Source of the DNA: Bemisia tabaci
Taxonomy: Eukaryota > Arthropoda > Insecta > Hemiptera > Aleyrodidae
Length of the DNA: 64,000 nucleotides
Assembly (NCBI RefSeq): GCF_918797505.1
Contig: NC_092796.1
Span: 31,258,098-31,322,097 of the forward strand
Direction of reading: 5' to 3'
In this document: piece after piece, positions 19,501-32,922 of the stretch
How the letters are laid out: the number at the start of each line of letters is the position of its first letter
Position numbering within the stretch: the first letter of the stretch is position 1
The notes under the pieces: model-generated
What the model saw: the letters and a program-made list of their open reading frames with translations, nothing else
What the model was told of the DNA's origin: nothing
Database searches by the model: none
Made by a program: the position numbers and the translations under genes

Positions 19501-22500
19501 GTCTATGAGTGGAGAAAATTTGAGTTACTCTTTAACTTTCATCCAAAATTTTCAAGTTGTTTGTAAAGTTGTAATTCAAAGGCATTTTGCACTGGTTTCC
19601 GCTGGAAATAAAGAAATGCCAATAAAACTTTAAAATGCTGCATCGCAGTGTTTTTCCAAACTGAATTTCATCTAACAATCTGGTGCGAAGATTTTGCATA
19701 GCCTTGTATTTAGTAGCTTTTTAGCAGCATCAATTTCACTTGAGTATCCTTTTCTTCACAGGTATTAATTTATTTCTCGTTTCAGGTTGACAATCTATCC
19801 AAACAACACCCTCCTCATTCATAAAATGTCATCAAAAAACGAGGGACTATACGGTTGTGTTGGTATTAGAGAGGAATCCCTGGAGGTGCCACAGAAGTAC
19901 ACTGCTCAATTAGAAATCGCTTGTAAGTAATTTGTTGAATTTTTTCCCAAATTCATTACTTTATTTAGACAAAGCTGCTCTGTTTTTGGATGTGTATAAT
20001 TTTTGTTCCGAGGACCTCTATTTTCAAATGATCTTAGTCAATATTATAGTCAAGGATCTCAGAAAGTTTAGGTCTTGCCATTTTTCAAACTGGCATTACC
20101 ATTTTAAAAATTTCTGATTTCCTCCAAATTTCCAGAGCTATCATCTCTTCTTAGTCTTTTAATCACAAATTGCTACAATCCTGCAAAAAACAGGCGAAGT
20201 TTGGTACAATTCTATACTGAACCTGCACATTTTACTGTAACTGTATAAAAGAAAAGAGAAAACAGAAAAAAGAACCGGAATTTTCATTGCAACTTCCAAA
20301 AAAACACATGATAAACTGTACAGCCCAACTTTTTGGTTTTTTTCTGATTGAACTTTGGCCTAAACTTTAATTAGTATTCCTTATTACCCATCCGTTTATA
20401 AGTAAGAGAATATCTTCAGCAATATTATTTTGTATAATTAAATTCCGAAACTTTTTTCAGTTCTTTACAACATGAATCAATCCACACTTAATTTGGAAAG
20501 TGATGAACCTGTCATAATTCCGGAAGGAGAGAGTTTCCAAATAACCTGTTCGCCTCCTTTCGGCCTTCCTAAACCAACGGTGATGTGGCAGGATGTTAAT
20601 GGCAAAAGTTTACAATCAAGCGCAAGTATCACCATCACAAATCAAACACTTTTCATTAAGAAAGCTCAGGTCAATCAGCACACAGGCACCTATGTGTGTT
20701 CAGCAGAAAACATTGCCGATAAGAAACAGACGTCTTTCAAGTTAATTGTTGCAAGTAAGTATTTTACTTCTTGTGACAATCAGTGTTCGCTTTTAATTTT
20801 CTTTGAGATAAGAGAAAAACATCTAAACTCTTTTATATTTCCTCATAACCTGATACATCTTCTCATAGATTAGTTGTTTTTTAACCAAATCTAATCAAAC
20901 AAAATGAAATGAATTAAAATTATCAAGTTAACGTTATCTATTATTTCTTTGGTTCTCTTCTCTTTCTATCCTGGGTCTGTTGCACGATAGAGATACAGCC
21001 ATGTGAACGGACTTTTTGGGGGTAAAATGGCATGAAACTTTTGATGGTGTATGGTACTAGTAACTTTTCCAAATTATTTTTAACTATCTATCATATCCTC
21101 ACTTACCAGGGAATTTTACCAAAATGTCTCGGAGAAATTCATTCTCTAAATTTTGTGGCAACCCTGAAAACTGGGACAGCCTCATTTTACAATGTTTTTC
21201 ATTCATCTCTTACCCACACATGTTCTTACTTGACCCTTTCATTTTTTCCCCCATTTTCAACCTCATCAGAGCCGCCAAGTATCCAGTTGAATCCGTCACC
21301 AGCTGCTGTGGACGAGGGCTCTACGGCTCTTTTCATCTGTGGACATACAGCGACGCCTCCACCAGTCACAACTGTCTACTGGCTTCACAATTCGGCTCCA
21401 ATCTCCTCAGACATTCCCCGCTTCAATATATCTGATAATGGTTCATTGACAATCCACAATGTCCATGTTAGCGATAAAGGAGAGTACGTTTGTGTCATCA
21501 ACAGCACAGTGTATCCCCTTGTCAAGTCAAAACCAGCCCATCTCTACGTTCAAGGTATTATTATTTTTTTTAAATATTCTATGTATTATTTATTGATATC
21601 AGTTGGAGACTAAGGGAAAAGTCCAAGATAAAACCAGGCATTTGTGTTGGAAGCTAAAGAGAGAGCAGGCAGAATTTTTAGGGCTTCTGTCCTATGGAGT
21701 TTATGAGATTTTAAACCTCCCAGATGATCCAATATTATCTCTGAAAGGTATCTTGAATTAAAATAGTTTTAATCAAACATTTTTGTAGCACTAATAAATA
21801 ATAATACTTTTGTCTACCCTTTCTTGGAACACCATGTCCAGTAGCAAGACAACTTGTATTTATTGCATTTCTTTTTTTTAGTTTATCTCGGTTAAAATGT
21901 TAATACCTAAAGGTATCCTTAAGAATCCTGGCGAGTCCTTTGACATTTTTCCTTTGTTCTATTGTGTCTTTGCACTAATCTTTACAATAATAATCATTAA
22001 CACTTTTTACATTGTTATAGAGAGGTTAAAGTTTAACCCAAAACCCAGCAAAAAAATAATGGAATTAGGTCAAGGTAGCAAAATTCAGTGCCGTGCGCAA
22101 GGCTATGACACACCTGTGGTCAAATGGTTCAAGGTAAGGAATTTCATATTTTATTTTTTTTTTTCAAAGTTTTGTCTTAACTACAACATATGCACCATTG
22201 GTCATTAAGAAACTACATAGCCGTTAATTTGATAATAAATTGAAAAAGGTTGTGGTGGTAAAAAAAATCATATTTTAATCAATGAAAAGCGTAACCAATA
22301 GAGGTCCACAGCTTTACTAGTATTGGGGAATTAGCCAGATGACTCAACCCTCAACGTGAAGGACTAACGTTGGAATTTTGAGTGGGCTCTTCTAGATTTA
22401 TTGCTTCCACTAACACTAAGAGCCCAACCTACCCTTCCGATGAGTAGTTCATACTCCTAAAAGCCGGTGACCATCTCTTAAACCTCTTTTGGGCCTGAAT

Positions 22501-25500
22501 TGACAGCTGGGGTCCGCAAGAGAACTAAAACTAGTGACAATTATAGTCCTCCGTGCAGTTTAAAATACTGCTGCTCAGAATTCACGGGAATTTTTTTTTT
22601 TTTGCTGTTTCAGTTCTTTTGTACTGTTTTAATTATTTCAATTTTATCTTTGTTTTTCAGGTTGGCAAGTCTAATGTGCCAGTGAAAGCTGAGAATGGAA
22701 CTCTGGTCTTTAAGAATGTGACACTGGACGACCAAGGCCAATACATGTGTGTTGCCTCCAATTCTCAAGGTCGAATCAATGTAACAATCGATGTCGATGT
22801 AGTTGGTGAGTATTTTGTTTGTTCTCTTTTAAAAAATTAACATGCAAAAGGGCCCTAATATGATAGATACCCTTCTGCAATTATGCTCTTCTCCAAACGA
22901 GCCGTCTATTTGAACCTCATGATAAGTGGTCCAATGATACAATTGTGCAATAATCGATGTGTAAAAATCCTGTATGTGTTTTATTACAAACAAATTTTGG
23001 ATTACATACAATGTAAAATTTCTTCAATTAAAAAATTGTGCGCAGTCCAAATATGATTAAAAAACTTACGATTCAATTCTCTCATCTGCAATAGTAAGCA
23101 AATTCGGAAAGGATCAGAAAGCAGAAAAAGAGGCTATGAAAAGATGGGGTTTTTAGTTCAGACACCCTTGAGCTGTCCAGACTTGTTTTGACTGAAGAAT
23201 TTCTGAGACTCTCAGATTTTTTTCGTGTTAAAAATTATTCAGATATTTTTAGTTCAAAAACTTCTGAATCGTTTATACTTGACAGTTTAATTAGTCATTT
23301 TGAAAATAGTATTCTCACTCTCACTCTTTCTCTGACTTCACTAGTGAACTTGTTAGAAATGATAAATTTAAACATTTTGAAGAGTTTATGACCATTATCA
23401 GCAGAAGAAATAGAAATCCGTCATAAATAGAAATTTGTTCCATGACTGATGAAATGTAAATGTTTAGAAAAAACAGATAGGACATTCTCAAAAAGATGGG
23501 TTTTGATCTGTGGGTGTATCTCAAAAGATAGTGTTTACTTTAAGTGTCCCTTCAAGTTTTTTCCATCTTGTTTTTAATGCCTTTTCCCTTTTTTTACAGT
23601 CTCACCAAAATTCCTGGCAATTGCAAAAAATCCTACTCAAGCTTTAGAAGGGTATTCCATTACAATTGACTGTGTTGCGGACGGCTATCCAAAACCAACT
23701 ATACAGTGGGACAAAAACACGATCACTCAAGAGCACTTTGATCGTTCCAGGTTTCTCATTTTAGAGAATGGCTCTCTTTTAATCACTGAAGTTCATTTAA
23801 ACGATGAAGGCAAATATGGCTGCACTGCTGGGAACAGCGGAGGGTTTAACCGATCGGAGGTTTTCCTCAATGTGATAAGTTAGTATGCATTGTCTGATTC
23901 ACTCTTTGTACTTTTTCTGTTTAACTTGCCATTTTAATCTTAGGAACTATTTTTTCTCAAAGATCTGCTGAGTGGCTAAAATTTAAACCACAGAAACACC
24001 TCTGAAAGAAAAGAGTAAAAATTATCACACCATGATACACGTTTTTCTTTAAATAGAGTTGGCTTATTTTTTAGTATTATTTTATAATTTTATGCTGTAT
24101 AAGAACAATTTTCCTTACGGGAAACATTTTAGTACACTTGTGGTTATTTATATGAAAAAGGATCATATTGAGTTCACACCAACAAAGTTGATGCTTTTTT
24201 AGACTGTGACTGAAGATTCACCATCTTGGTTCTTGCATTTACGCCCCATGCAAAAATGACATCAGACGATCCTCTGTTGCAGTCTAGAAGTGTGTAAATT
24301 TATTCGGCTTTAGATCCTAAATCCCTCAGAATTGATCTATTGGCACTCCTGCCTGAACGAATGATTCACCAACAGTTTTGCACAAAAAAAGCCCAAAAAT
24401 TTCATAACAGTCCTAAATAGTATCAAATATGAGATTACAGTATATTAATACTCTTTTTGAAAGAAAACTATGTTAGGTTTTAGTATACCTTGTTACAGGC
24501 TGAAAATTGCTAGAATAAAATATTATTCATGCCTTATATGGTACAAAAAAGAACTATACAGCTCACAACTTTGGGATGTGTGTGAATGTATTTGCTGAAG
24601 ACAAGAATTTTTGTTGAACTTTATGAAAATCCCTTTGTTAAAATAATTTTTTTTTTTTTTTTTTTTTTTTTTTGCGGCAAGATAACACAAATTCTCATCT
24701 CTGTAAATCTAGGATTAGTAAATGTCGAGCATTCATGCATTGATAGATCCATCATTCAACATGCTTCCAATCGTTTTTATGTTATAAATTTGTATCTCTG
24801 TTAACCATGATAATTTCCTTCACTAGGTGAGGGCTACCACCCTGGGCCAGATGGTTGGATGGATTCTGGCGATGACTTCATGCTGACACGTACAGTTATT
24901 GTAACTCTCAGTGCGGCAGGATCATACATGTTTTTGGTCATCGGACTCACTGCTTGGTGTAGATTGCGAAGACGTCGAAGGAAGATGGCCCTCAATGCTG
25001 GAGTAGAACCGGTTCATTCTCTGCGTAAGTTGAATCTCTTATGCTTTGGTTCTTGGAAAGGAATCTCACAAAATTGGACAGTTGTTAAAATCTCTTGTGA
25101 GACTTCGTGAGATTTAGAAATTTGGACATCTTTGAACTCTGTATCAATTGATTTCAATCAGTTATAAAAAATCGTATTCTGATAGAAAGAAAAATTTCAC
25201 TCTACTCATTTTATTGCTTTCTAAGGTACGCTCAGTCACTGAAATGCACCGAGACTACTTTTGTGAATATAGCGACTCTTCAAAAAGTTATATGTTTAGC
25301 AAAATATCTCATTCTACAAGCAATGATTTTTGGAAGGTTAACACCTTACAACCAATAGCATTTCTCATATTCTTTGAGGTGTTAAAAATTAATTTTCAAT
25401 AAATTCACTCTTCAAAAAATGATAGAATAAAAATTATCTTTCAAAATTACTGCCTTTTATAGCTTTAAATCAAACTTAAGTTTCTGTTAACATAGTTTAT

Positions 25501-28500
25501 ACTATCGCAAAAACTACATTTTATATTGTCAAAAGGCAGTCTTAAGGATTAAATGGATCAATAAAATTTCAAGTTCGTTGAAGCTCTCAAAGAAGAAAAA
25601 TAAAACTTGAACCGAAGAAATTAAAACTTGCGCAAAACACTAGTAGACAGATTATCAACACATAATTGAATCCTCAATTTCACATCAATTGTGAAAATTT
25701 TCTCTTACAGTTGGGAAAAATGATGGTCTGGAATTGAGAGACAAGCATCGGAACGGAGAAATAATCAGTGGCAGGAGTGATGGTGAAAATACTACCCAAT
25801 CGCAAGGCTCTGGTCAGTCTAGACGGAGCCGCAATGGGTGTGGAAGAACAGACTTCCTCCGCAAAGATTTGCACAATATGATGCTTCTAGGTAAGTTTGA
25901 AATTATTTTAAAAACATCTAGCCCGCATCCTGTAGATCAATGTGTTGAAAGTTGGGCATTTTCTCAAGTTTTGGTTGTTGTATCATTGTTGCTAGGCTAG
26001 AGTGTCCACTGGTTCATCATGTCCAAAATCCTTGCCTTCCAATCACCATTTCCACACTTTTTCCTTAATCCTGAAAGAATTCCCAATGTTTGATTTCCTA
26101 AAATCCTTGCTTTTTCATCACCTTTTTTCCTCTCATTGTACACATTTTAATTTCAAAGATGGACAGAATTTTTTTCTTTCAGACACATAGGTTGATCATT
26201 TGTTTAAAAATAAATGTACATGGCTTCCTTAATGATCCTAATTATCCGAGGATGATATTTAACAGCAAATATCATAATCTTGACAGCATGGCAAAACATG
26301 TTCTTCTATCAAAACCCTCCAGGAATTAATTTCTTTTAGCACCCCTCTGTGTGTATCTCATGTTGTCAATAGTTCCCATTCTTCCTGTATGTTTCATCTC
26401 AGCAAATTCTAATTTTCTTACTGCCCACCCTAGGAAACGGACAGTTTGGCGAGGTCTATCTGGCACAAGCACATGGTCTGATAGACGAGCAGGGTGACAC
26501 GGTTGTAATGGTGAAAGCACTTAAGAATACTCGGGAAGAAATCGCTCTCCAAGAGTTCACACGAGAGTTGGATCTCTTCAGTCGCTTGAACCATGAGAAT
26601 ATAGTGAAGCTTTATGGATTATGCCGAGATGCAGAGCCGCATTACATGCTGCTCGAATATACTGATTGGGTGAGAAAAAGCATAGCAACATTTCAAATCT
26701 TTCCTTCTATTTATTGGAACACTTTTGAACGTAAGGCTGTAAAATATTAGTACGTGTGTCCAAAAACTGGGAATTTAAATATCGGTAAATCTGCTGAGCA
26801 TCAAAACTGGGAAAAAACATTAAACTAAACTGGATCAAAGAAGATTCAAAGTTGAATTAAATTATCTTCATACAACTGAAAGCAAAGTACACTATCGTTT
26901 TCCCACTCATTTCCAGTGCTCTAAGTATATGGGTCTATTAGGGGTTGTACCGCTTTTTCTGTTTTTCCTATGAACTGGGTTAAATGATCAACCTCTTTAC
27001 TCTCCCTGAATTTATCAATCGTCAGGATAACTAAAAACCCTGGTTGAGCTGAAGTAGAAAACTTTTTTGTGAAAATAGAAAATGACACTTTTCTGAAATT
27101 ACTTTGTAATCATCCTCCTGTGGCTTATTAATTTGTTTATTTTTTCCTTCAGGGGGACTTGAAGCAATTCTTACTGGCAACCCGCAAAGACCACCCTACT
27201 GCTGGGAAACCTCGGCCGCCACCTCTGAGTGTTCCGCAAATATTGTCCATGGCCCATCAAGTAGCTTTGGGAATGGAGCACCTGACAAATCACCGACTGC
27301 TTCACAAAGATCTCGCAGCTAGAAATTGTTTGATCGTCTCGAATCTCTCTGTAAAAATCTCGCTCTCTTCCTTATCAGTAGACACATACTCGTCTGAGTA
27401 TTTCAAATTTCATAATCAGGTGAGTCGCCAGTTTTTTGTTACATCACTTTGGCCTATCTGGCCACCCATTGATTTGTGACCCTAAAAGGGATCCATGTCC
27501 AGAATTTTTTTGGGAGAGTTTTTTGTCAAGTTTTGTGAATGAATTTGGATTAAAGTTAAAGACTGAAACACAACTATTTAGATATTCAGAGTATAAGTTG
27601 CAAGCACTTTTTTCATTCCAAGTTCATTTTTATACAAGTAGGGCGCATAATGTTGCATCATGATCTCACACTCTCAAATTGCTTTTTTTTACCAAACCTT
27701 GTGTTTTCCATCACAAACTTCGAAAATGGTGATGACTTCTCTTAAGATAGACCTACCGAAGGTTTTTTTTTTTTTTTTTCTACCAAATTTCACTTAATTT
27801 TTCTCAGCACAAAGGATACCAATACTCTTATTTGGGGATTTTCTGAACGATTGTCCTTTTCTTGTGGATGATCTTATATTAACTGCAATAACTTTTAAGT
27901 AGACACGGTCTTATTGGTACTAAGTTTTACTACCCCAACCATCAAATTATACAGTCCCACAATAAATAAATCCCAGTCAAGACAATCACCCTCATTGTTT
28001 CTTGCGTATGGCCATTAATCAATTTTTTTGTTCCCATGTCAATTTGGGAAAATACTCCGCTGAAATAAATATAAAAACGAAAATTTCTGTCAGTATCCGC
28101 CTCTTTTAATAGTTGATGCAATCTTGAAATAATTTTTAATTCCTTTTTGAGGAGTGGAGCTTTGAGTTTGTTTCTCATAGATTTGCTAATTGTTAAATAT
28201 CGTTTTATTTCATTTCCAGCTAATACCTCTAAGATGGATGCCTCCAGAAGCTGTCTTTGAGTCAGATTATTCAATGAAGTCAGACACATACTCCTACGCC
28301 TGCCTGGTTTGGGAAATGTTCACGAAAGGAGATGTTCCATTTTCGCGGCTGTCTGATGAAGAAGTGTTGAAAAACCTCGAAAGCGGTGAACTGAAGTGGA
28401 AACACCACAAATCAATGCCTTCAAATCTAGTCATTCTTTTGCATAAATGTTGGTCAAGGAGTCCCAAAGACAGACCAACTTTCTCGCAAATCGCCCTCGA

Positions 28501-28576
28501 AGTCAATGATATTTTAAGTGCTGTAAATAACCCTGATCATATCTCATCTGTTGGAAATTATTCTAATCATGTCTAG
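16521..28576 (+). CDS. otk: Off-track / PTK7-like receptor pseudokinase (5' end unresolved)
   Basis: This is a single-pass receptor of the PTK7/Off-track family, which acts at the plasma membrane in Wnt co-reception and plexin-linked signalling (family knowledge). Fourteen exons are visible: 16521-16647, 17409-17560, 18448-18592, 19786-19922, 20461-20754, 21270-21554, 22021-22133, 22661-22805, 23600-23878, 24827-25024, 25711-25890, 26434-26669, 27153-27419 and 28220-28576. All junctions are GT-AG and keep phase, giving about 971 residues. The order is six Ig-like domains (paired Cys with Trp), a membrane helix in exon 10 followed by an RLRRRRRK stop-transfer, a juxtamembrane linker, and a kinase domain. 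The kinase has GNGQFG, a VMVK lysine and the helix-C Glu, but HRD is HKD and DFG is replaced by LSS, as expected for a pseudokinase. The model needs one upstream base, so a 5' exon with signal peptide is missing, unless translation starts at 16481. Confidence 0.93.
17823..18150. repeat. Interspersed repeat, fullest copy (otk intron 2)
   Basis: The first half matches 13469-13620 (GAGAATTTGCAAGGGTCTGA...GGAGATATGACAAAA). The second half matches 3921-4110 (GCCGCCAGATGACGTCACAA...CACTTTCAGATGAAGC). I see no clear inverted ends, and the class is unknown. Confidence 0.6.
19136..19420. repeat. Old GCCGT-family MITE remnant (otk intron 3)
   Basis: Weak similarity to 9030-9280: GAGAACTCTATGAACCTCTGAA, CATATTTCCTC, CTTCAGATAATTTGATTTGTA and a distal CATTCAAATGCTGAACTGTG. 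It is heavily diverged. Confidence 0.35.
22310..22560 (-). repeat. Fragment related to the 5' end of the RTE-like LINE (otk intron 7)
   Basis: Aligns on the same strand with about 40705-40947, the 5' region of the LINE. Shared words are TTAGCC.GATGACTCAACCC, GCTTCCACTA, CTACCCTTCC-like, AAGCCGGTGACCATCTC and AGCTGGGGTCCGCA. The 3' remainder of the LINE is absent. A 5'-only fragment is unlike the usual 5' truncation of LINEs. Confidence 0.65.
24649..24674 (+). repeat. Poly-T tract in otk intron 9
   Basis: A run of about 25 T residues, 150 bp before the acceptor of the membrane-segment exon. It has no other feature. Confidence 0.85.
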
Positions 28577-28856
28577 TTTTTGACTTGAAGCCTGTTTCAA
28601 ATTGAAATCTTTAATGTCCAATTTCACTGCCATGCAGTGTTCCTTCAAGTTCTGTTATTTTGTGACTATAAAATTGTGTTTTTGAGCAGACTGAAATTAT
28701 TGCAACCTTTAGAAACGCCAACTTAATTCCATTTAGCTAAATCAAGCAAAATGGAGACTGGATTTTTGATAATGTGTGAGAAAAAGAATCCTGCAGTTTG
28801 GGGACAAAATGGTTCTGTTTTAAACCATAGGTTTCATCGAAATTTGTTCTCTAAAA

Positions 28857-28862
28857 AATAAA
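28857..28862 (+). promoter_or_regulatory. Candidate poly-A signal for otk
   Basis: A canonical AATAAA about 280 bp after the otk stop codon. No earlier canonical hexamer was seen after the stop. Confidence 0.45.
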
Positions 28863-30244
28863 CCGAAACCAACATGAATATTTGTAGAAGCAAGGTAACC
28901 TCTCTGAAACTTTGACAAAAGTTATCCAAGGAACTTAAAACAAATGCCTAATTCAATGAACTAGTTTTCTTCAGTAGGAACTGGTTTCCTGACTGAGGAT
29001 ATGTTTTTACTATAAATTAGTCTCTGCTTAGTCTTACAGAGGTTTGCAGGTTTATGTGGAGAGTTGTAAATTGTCATGCACCTTCACGGCCTCTTTTTAT
29101 GAACAACACACATGAAAAAATCCCCCATTCTCAAGGCTGTGTTTTTTCTAAGGTTGTAACTAATTTCTTTTACTTTTGTGAGTTTATCAGTGATTGTATT
29201 TTAAGTCCTAATCGTAAGTTTTTTAATGATCTTTATATTTGATAATTTTTGCATGTCTTTTATACTTTTGATTTGAATTAAAAATGAGAAAACTTATGGT
29301 TTGATTCTCAAATGTATTATTGATATACCCAGATAATTTGAATTTGACGTAGTTATCTGCATGGAAAGAGACACGGGCCAAAATTTGAAGCTGCACCTCA
29401 AAATTGCAGCAACTTGATACCTCTTGAGGATTTACTTGCGTGCATCCAAATTTCTAGATGCACCCAAAGAAGTTTCAATGAGTTGTCACGCTAAGTAATT
29501 TTGAAGAAGCATCTTCAAATTTGGGCCTCTAGCTGTTGAGAAGACTCCCTTTGTGAAACGTAACAAGCCATTTAAATGTTAGGCTAAGTCTTGTGCATTC
29601 GACGGAGATAGAAATTAAATTACACAATACAATTTGTTTCAGCACTTGATCCTTTCCATATTTTTCGATATGGTGTTCTTTAAAACTCTTGAGCTCAAAT
29701 TTTCAATCAGGCCCCACAAAATGAATCATTGGGACCCGCAGCAAAATCTCAAATGTGAAAAGGTGATGCCTGTTTTGTTCATGGTTGATAACTAAACAAA
29801 GCAGGAAATGTGTACATAGTTCAGTAATTTCTCCTACCATGTCTCACAAATATCTTCTTATCTTTTTTTTTCTGCTTCAAAATTATTCTTGTGCAGTTTC
29901 TCTTTTTTCTTTAGTAAAACGTTTCTACTAATCAAGATGTTTCCTCAGACATTCAAAGGCTATCTCGTGCAACACTCGTACACATACATGCACACCCACA
30001 CTCAAAAAGAAAAAAATGTAGGCTTTAACAGATTTCTATTAGAGAATATCAAAAAGCGTACTGAGAAATTTACTTCTTTAACTACTTTCTTCAAACTGGC
30101 AGAAGGAAAATTCTTTTATGAAAGTCATTTAAGGTTCAAGGAGTGTGACAAAGCATTAAACCAAAATCCACCAAAACGCTGTTATCTGTAGGATTGTTTT
30201 ATTAACAGAAAGATAAAACCGCTTCGGAATTAAGATTCGACACA
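28863..30244. other. Intergenic between otk and CSN8 (convergent 3' ends)
   Basis: An AT-rich interval with no supported gene. The small frames at 29054-29242 and 29889-30191 are not protein-like. It holds one MITE at 29375-29527. Confidence 0.5.
29375..29527. mobile_element. MITE with GGGCCAAAATTTGAAG ends
   Basis: The left end GGGCCAAAATTTGAAGCTGC and the right end, which inverts to GGCCCAAATTTGAAGATGCT, are imperfect inverted repeats of about 30 bp in a 153-bp element. Confidence 0.65.
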
Positions 30245-30250
30245 TTTATT
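30245..30250 (-). promoter_or_regulatory. Candidate poly-A signal for CSN8
   Basis: AATAAA on the minus strand, about 85 bp past the CSN8 stop codon. Confidence 0.6.
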
Positions 30251-30333
30251 TTACAAAGAGAAAGGGAAGGGAAAGAAAGACATAAATACACTTAAAATGT
30301 ATAGCATATAAAAAAAGAACCTCATTTACAAGA

Positions 30334-32922
30334 TTAGTTTTCAAGGAACGAAACAAATTCTGTTAGTTTGGCCAGCTGGTCTTCGTTGGACGTGACTTGT
30401 GCGTATGAATACGGTGGCCGTACAGGACAGACCATCTTCCCCGATGGCGTGTCAATGATTTCCCACTTGTGTTCTTGCGCCACTCGAGTGGCCTCTTCAA
30501 CGGAATAGTTCAGTGATTTGGCGAAAGCCTCTAAATCCATAGTTGAGTATGCTAAGGAAACAACCTTGATGACTCTAGCTCGAATTTCATCTAGTGGGAA
30601 AAAATGAAGTCCAAATCAAAGACAATGAAACACAAGCGAAAAATGTCTAAATTCTTAGGCAAGAAAAAAACACCAAGAAACTTTGCTCAAACTGTATGTA
30701 ACAAGGTGTTACAATAGTGCTGGGCCCACTATTTTGCAGGAAAAACAAGGCCAAACATTTAAACAATTTTGAGCTAACTTTTGACTCTTAGTGGATTAGG
30801 TTCCCTCAAAAGATCAAATATTTGGATCTATCTGTCAAGTATACAGTCTTAAATGTAATCAGTCATGATTCCTTATGTTTTATCTTTTTAACATGAAACA
30901 AAGCAACACTCTGGCTTGAAATTATGACCGCATTCTCTATTATCGGCGAGATATTTGCAGAATTTCAAGGCAGGATTAAAACATTCCTGAGCATTATGAG
31001 GTGTAAAAGAACCCTCCGGAACCCATGATTGTCAATATTACCTAATGTCAGTTATATGTTAACTGTAACATTTTGCCTACCTACCGAAGATAAATGCGGT
31101 TTTCTGATCTTACTAATTTCATCAGATTCAATTGATTGTAATTTTTCACATTTACTGCAAAATCAAATACTTACGTTGTAAATTCTGCATTATTGGTGCT
31201 ATTTCTGGTGACCACTCAACATTCAAGGCTGCATATGCATCCGTAAAATTTCTATTCCATAATTGAACACCTACATTCCATATACTTTTTAGCTCTGGGT
31301 TGGACTGTTTGACGCTATCAGGGATTCTCTTCCATAAGAATTTTGCATTACATCTGAAAAAAAAATGTCTCGGGATGAAATGGACAATATTACTTAGTCA
31401 AAATCAGCTTGACTACATCAGACATTGCAGGAGGCAGTCTACAAGACATTCAATACCTAAGTAAACCCTTTTAGACAGATCTAATTCTGTATCATTTAAA
31501 TTTACTAATGATCATTTTTTAAAAAAAAAAAGGTAAGTAGATGGAAGAGAGAACAAAATTACTAATCTTCCAACGAATTTCAAATTCAACAAAACGAAAA
31601 AATATAATACCTACTTAATCGAAGAATTTTTGCAAGTAATCAAGAAAAAAATAAAACATGATCTTATTACATTGTAGAGCATGCTTAGCAATCAAAATTT
31701 TGTGAGAGGTTGGGGACAGATCAAAAAAAGGCGTAAACTAAGATATTTTAGGAAGTTAAATTATTTTTAAAATAACTTGTCACGAACATAAGATACAAAT
31801 TTGCATAACTCACAGGTCATTTTGTTGTACATATAAAGCCAGTAATTTTGAGTAGACAGGACAAGGAACAGGTCCGACAGTTGTCTGTGAAAAAAAATCA
31901 AATAGATTGAATAATTAAAATTCCAAAAAGAGGATATTCATTATTGTGAACAAAACTCACATCACTCACAAGAGAAGGTGGGGTGCTTCATCTCATCGAG
32001 TTGTTGGATCAGGTAAGTTGGATATTGTATCAATCTAGAGTCAATGTCAAATAAGTTTGCCAACTTTTAGAGAGCGACTCCGACAATCCACCATCTTGCT
32101 TCATTTATTTACTTTAAATCCTAAACTGGAGACAGCTGATCTTCTGCAGCACTCCCTCTCTCCAAGTGCATAATCTACTTTGGGGTAGGCTATACATCAG
32201 CTTTATTTGAATGCAAAAGAAATTGAAATAGAAATAGGGAATGTAAAAAAAGGGCTTTCCTTTTATTCGAATCGCAATGAGCCTTGTAACTTTTTGATTC
32301 CAATCAACTGCACTGGTCCAGTTCGATCCTTGCATTCCAGTGAGATGCTTGGATCGCTATTCACAGGTTGGTCAGCTGAAACGTAGAGAACCCAATCCAT
32401 TGCGTTTCATAGATGAAAAAACAGTAAATCCAAAACATAGGAGCCAATTCTGCTTAACAGCACTATAAAAGCCGGGAAGCAGCAAGAATTGGGCTGAGAT
32501 TGAAAAACGCAGTAATTTTTCAGATTGATCACCTTTTAATTAGGGTATAAATAGCTTACTGATATCAGAAATTTTACAGATATAATGCAATTTTTAAGCA
32601 AATGCATACCAGCAAAGCTCACGACCTGGCAGTGAGGAAATTATTGCACTCCTAAGAAGGAGCTGCCATCAACTACTCAAATGGGTTCTGTCAGGATGAT
32701 AACTCAAGAATATGCTTTTCCTGTTGGCTTTCCGCCTTGTAAAGGCTGGAATATTGCCTCACAAAATTCAACATTTAAGTTGTAAAACAAGAGTGATGTT
32801 GTGAAACTGTGAGCTAAGCAGCGCTCATTGAACAGTAGAAAGATACGAGAAGATGGACTTACGTTTAATTCCTCATTTTCTAACTTTTTAATGACGCTTT
32901 CATAATCTGGCGCGTTAACCAT
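30334..32922 (-). CDS. CSN8: COP9 signalosome complex subunit 8
   Basis: CSN8 is the smallest PCI-type subunit of the COP9 signalosome, which removes Nedd8 from cullins and so tunes SCF-type ubiquitin ligases in nucleus and cytoplasm (family knowledge). There are four exons on the minus strand: 32922-32863, 31884-31814, 31353-31175 and 30590-30334. Junctions are GT-AG and keep phase, giving 188 residues against about 209 in vertebrates. Diagnostic stretches are YSKLLALYVQQND and NAKFLWKRIP in exons 2-3, and the C-terminal LAKLTEFVSFLEN, closely matching the LTDYVAFLEN end of animal CSN8. The start ATG at 32922 follows CACC, a good initiation context, and the residues after it align with the family N-terminus. 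The gene diverges from SAMM50 across about 630 bp. Confidence 0.93.
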
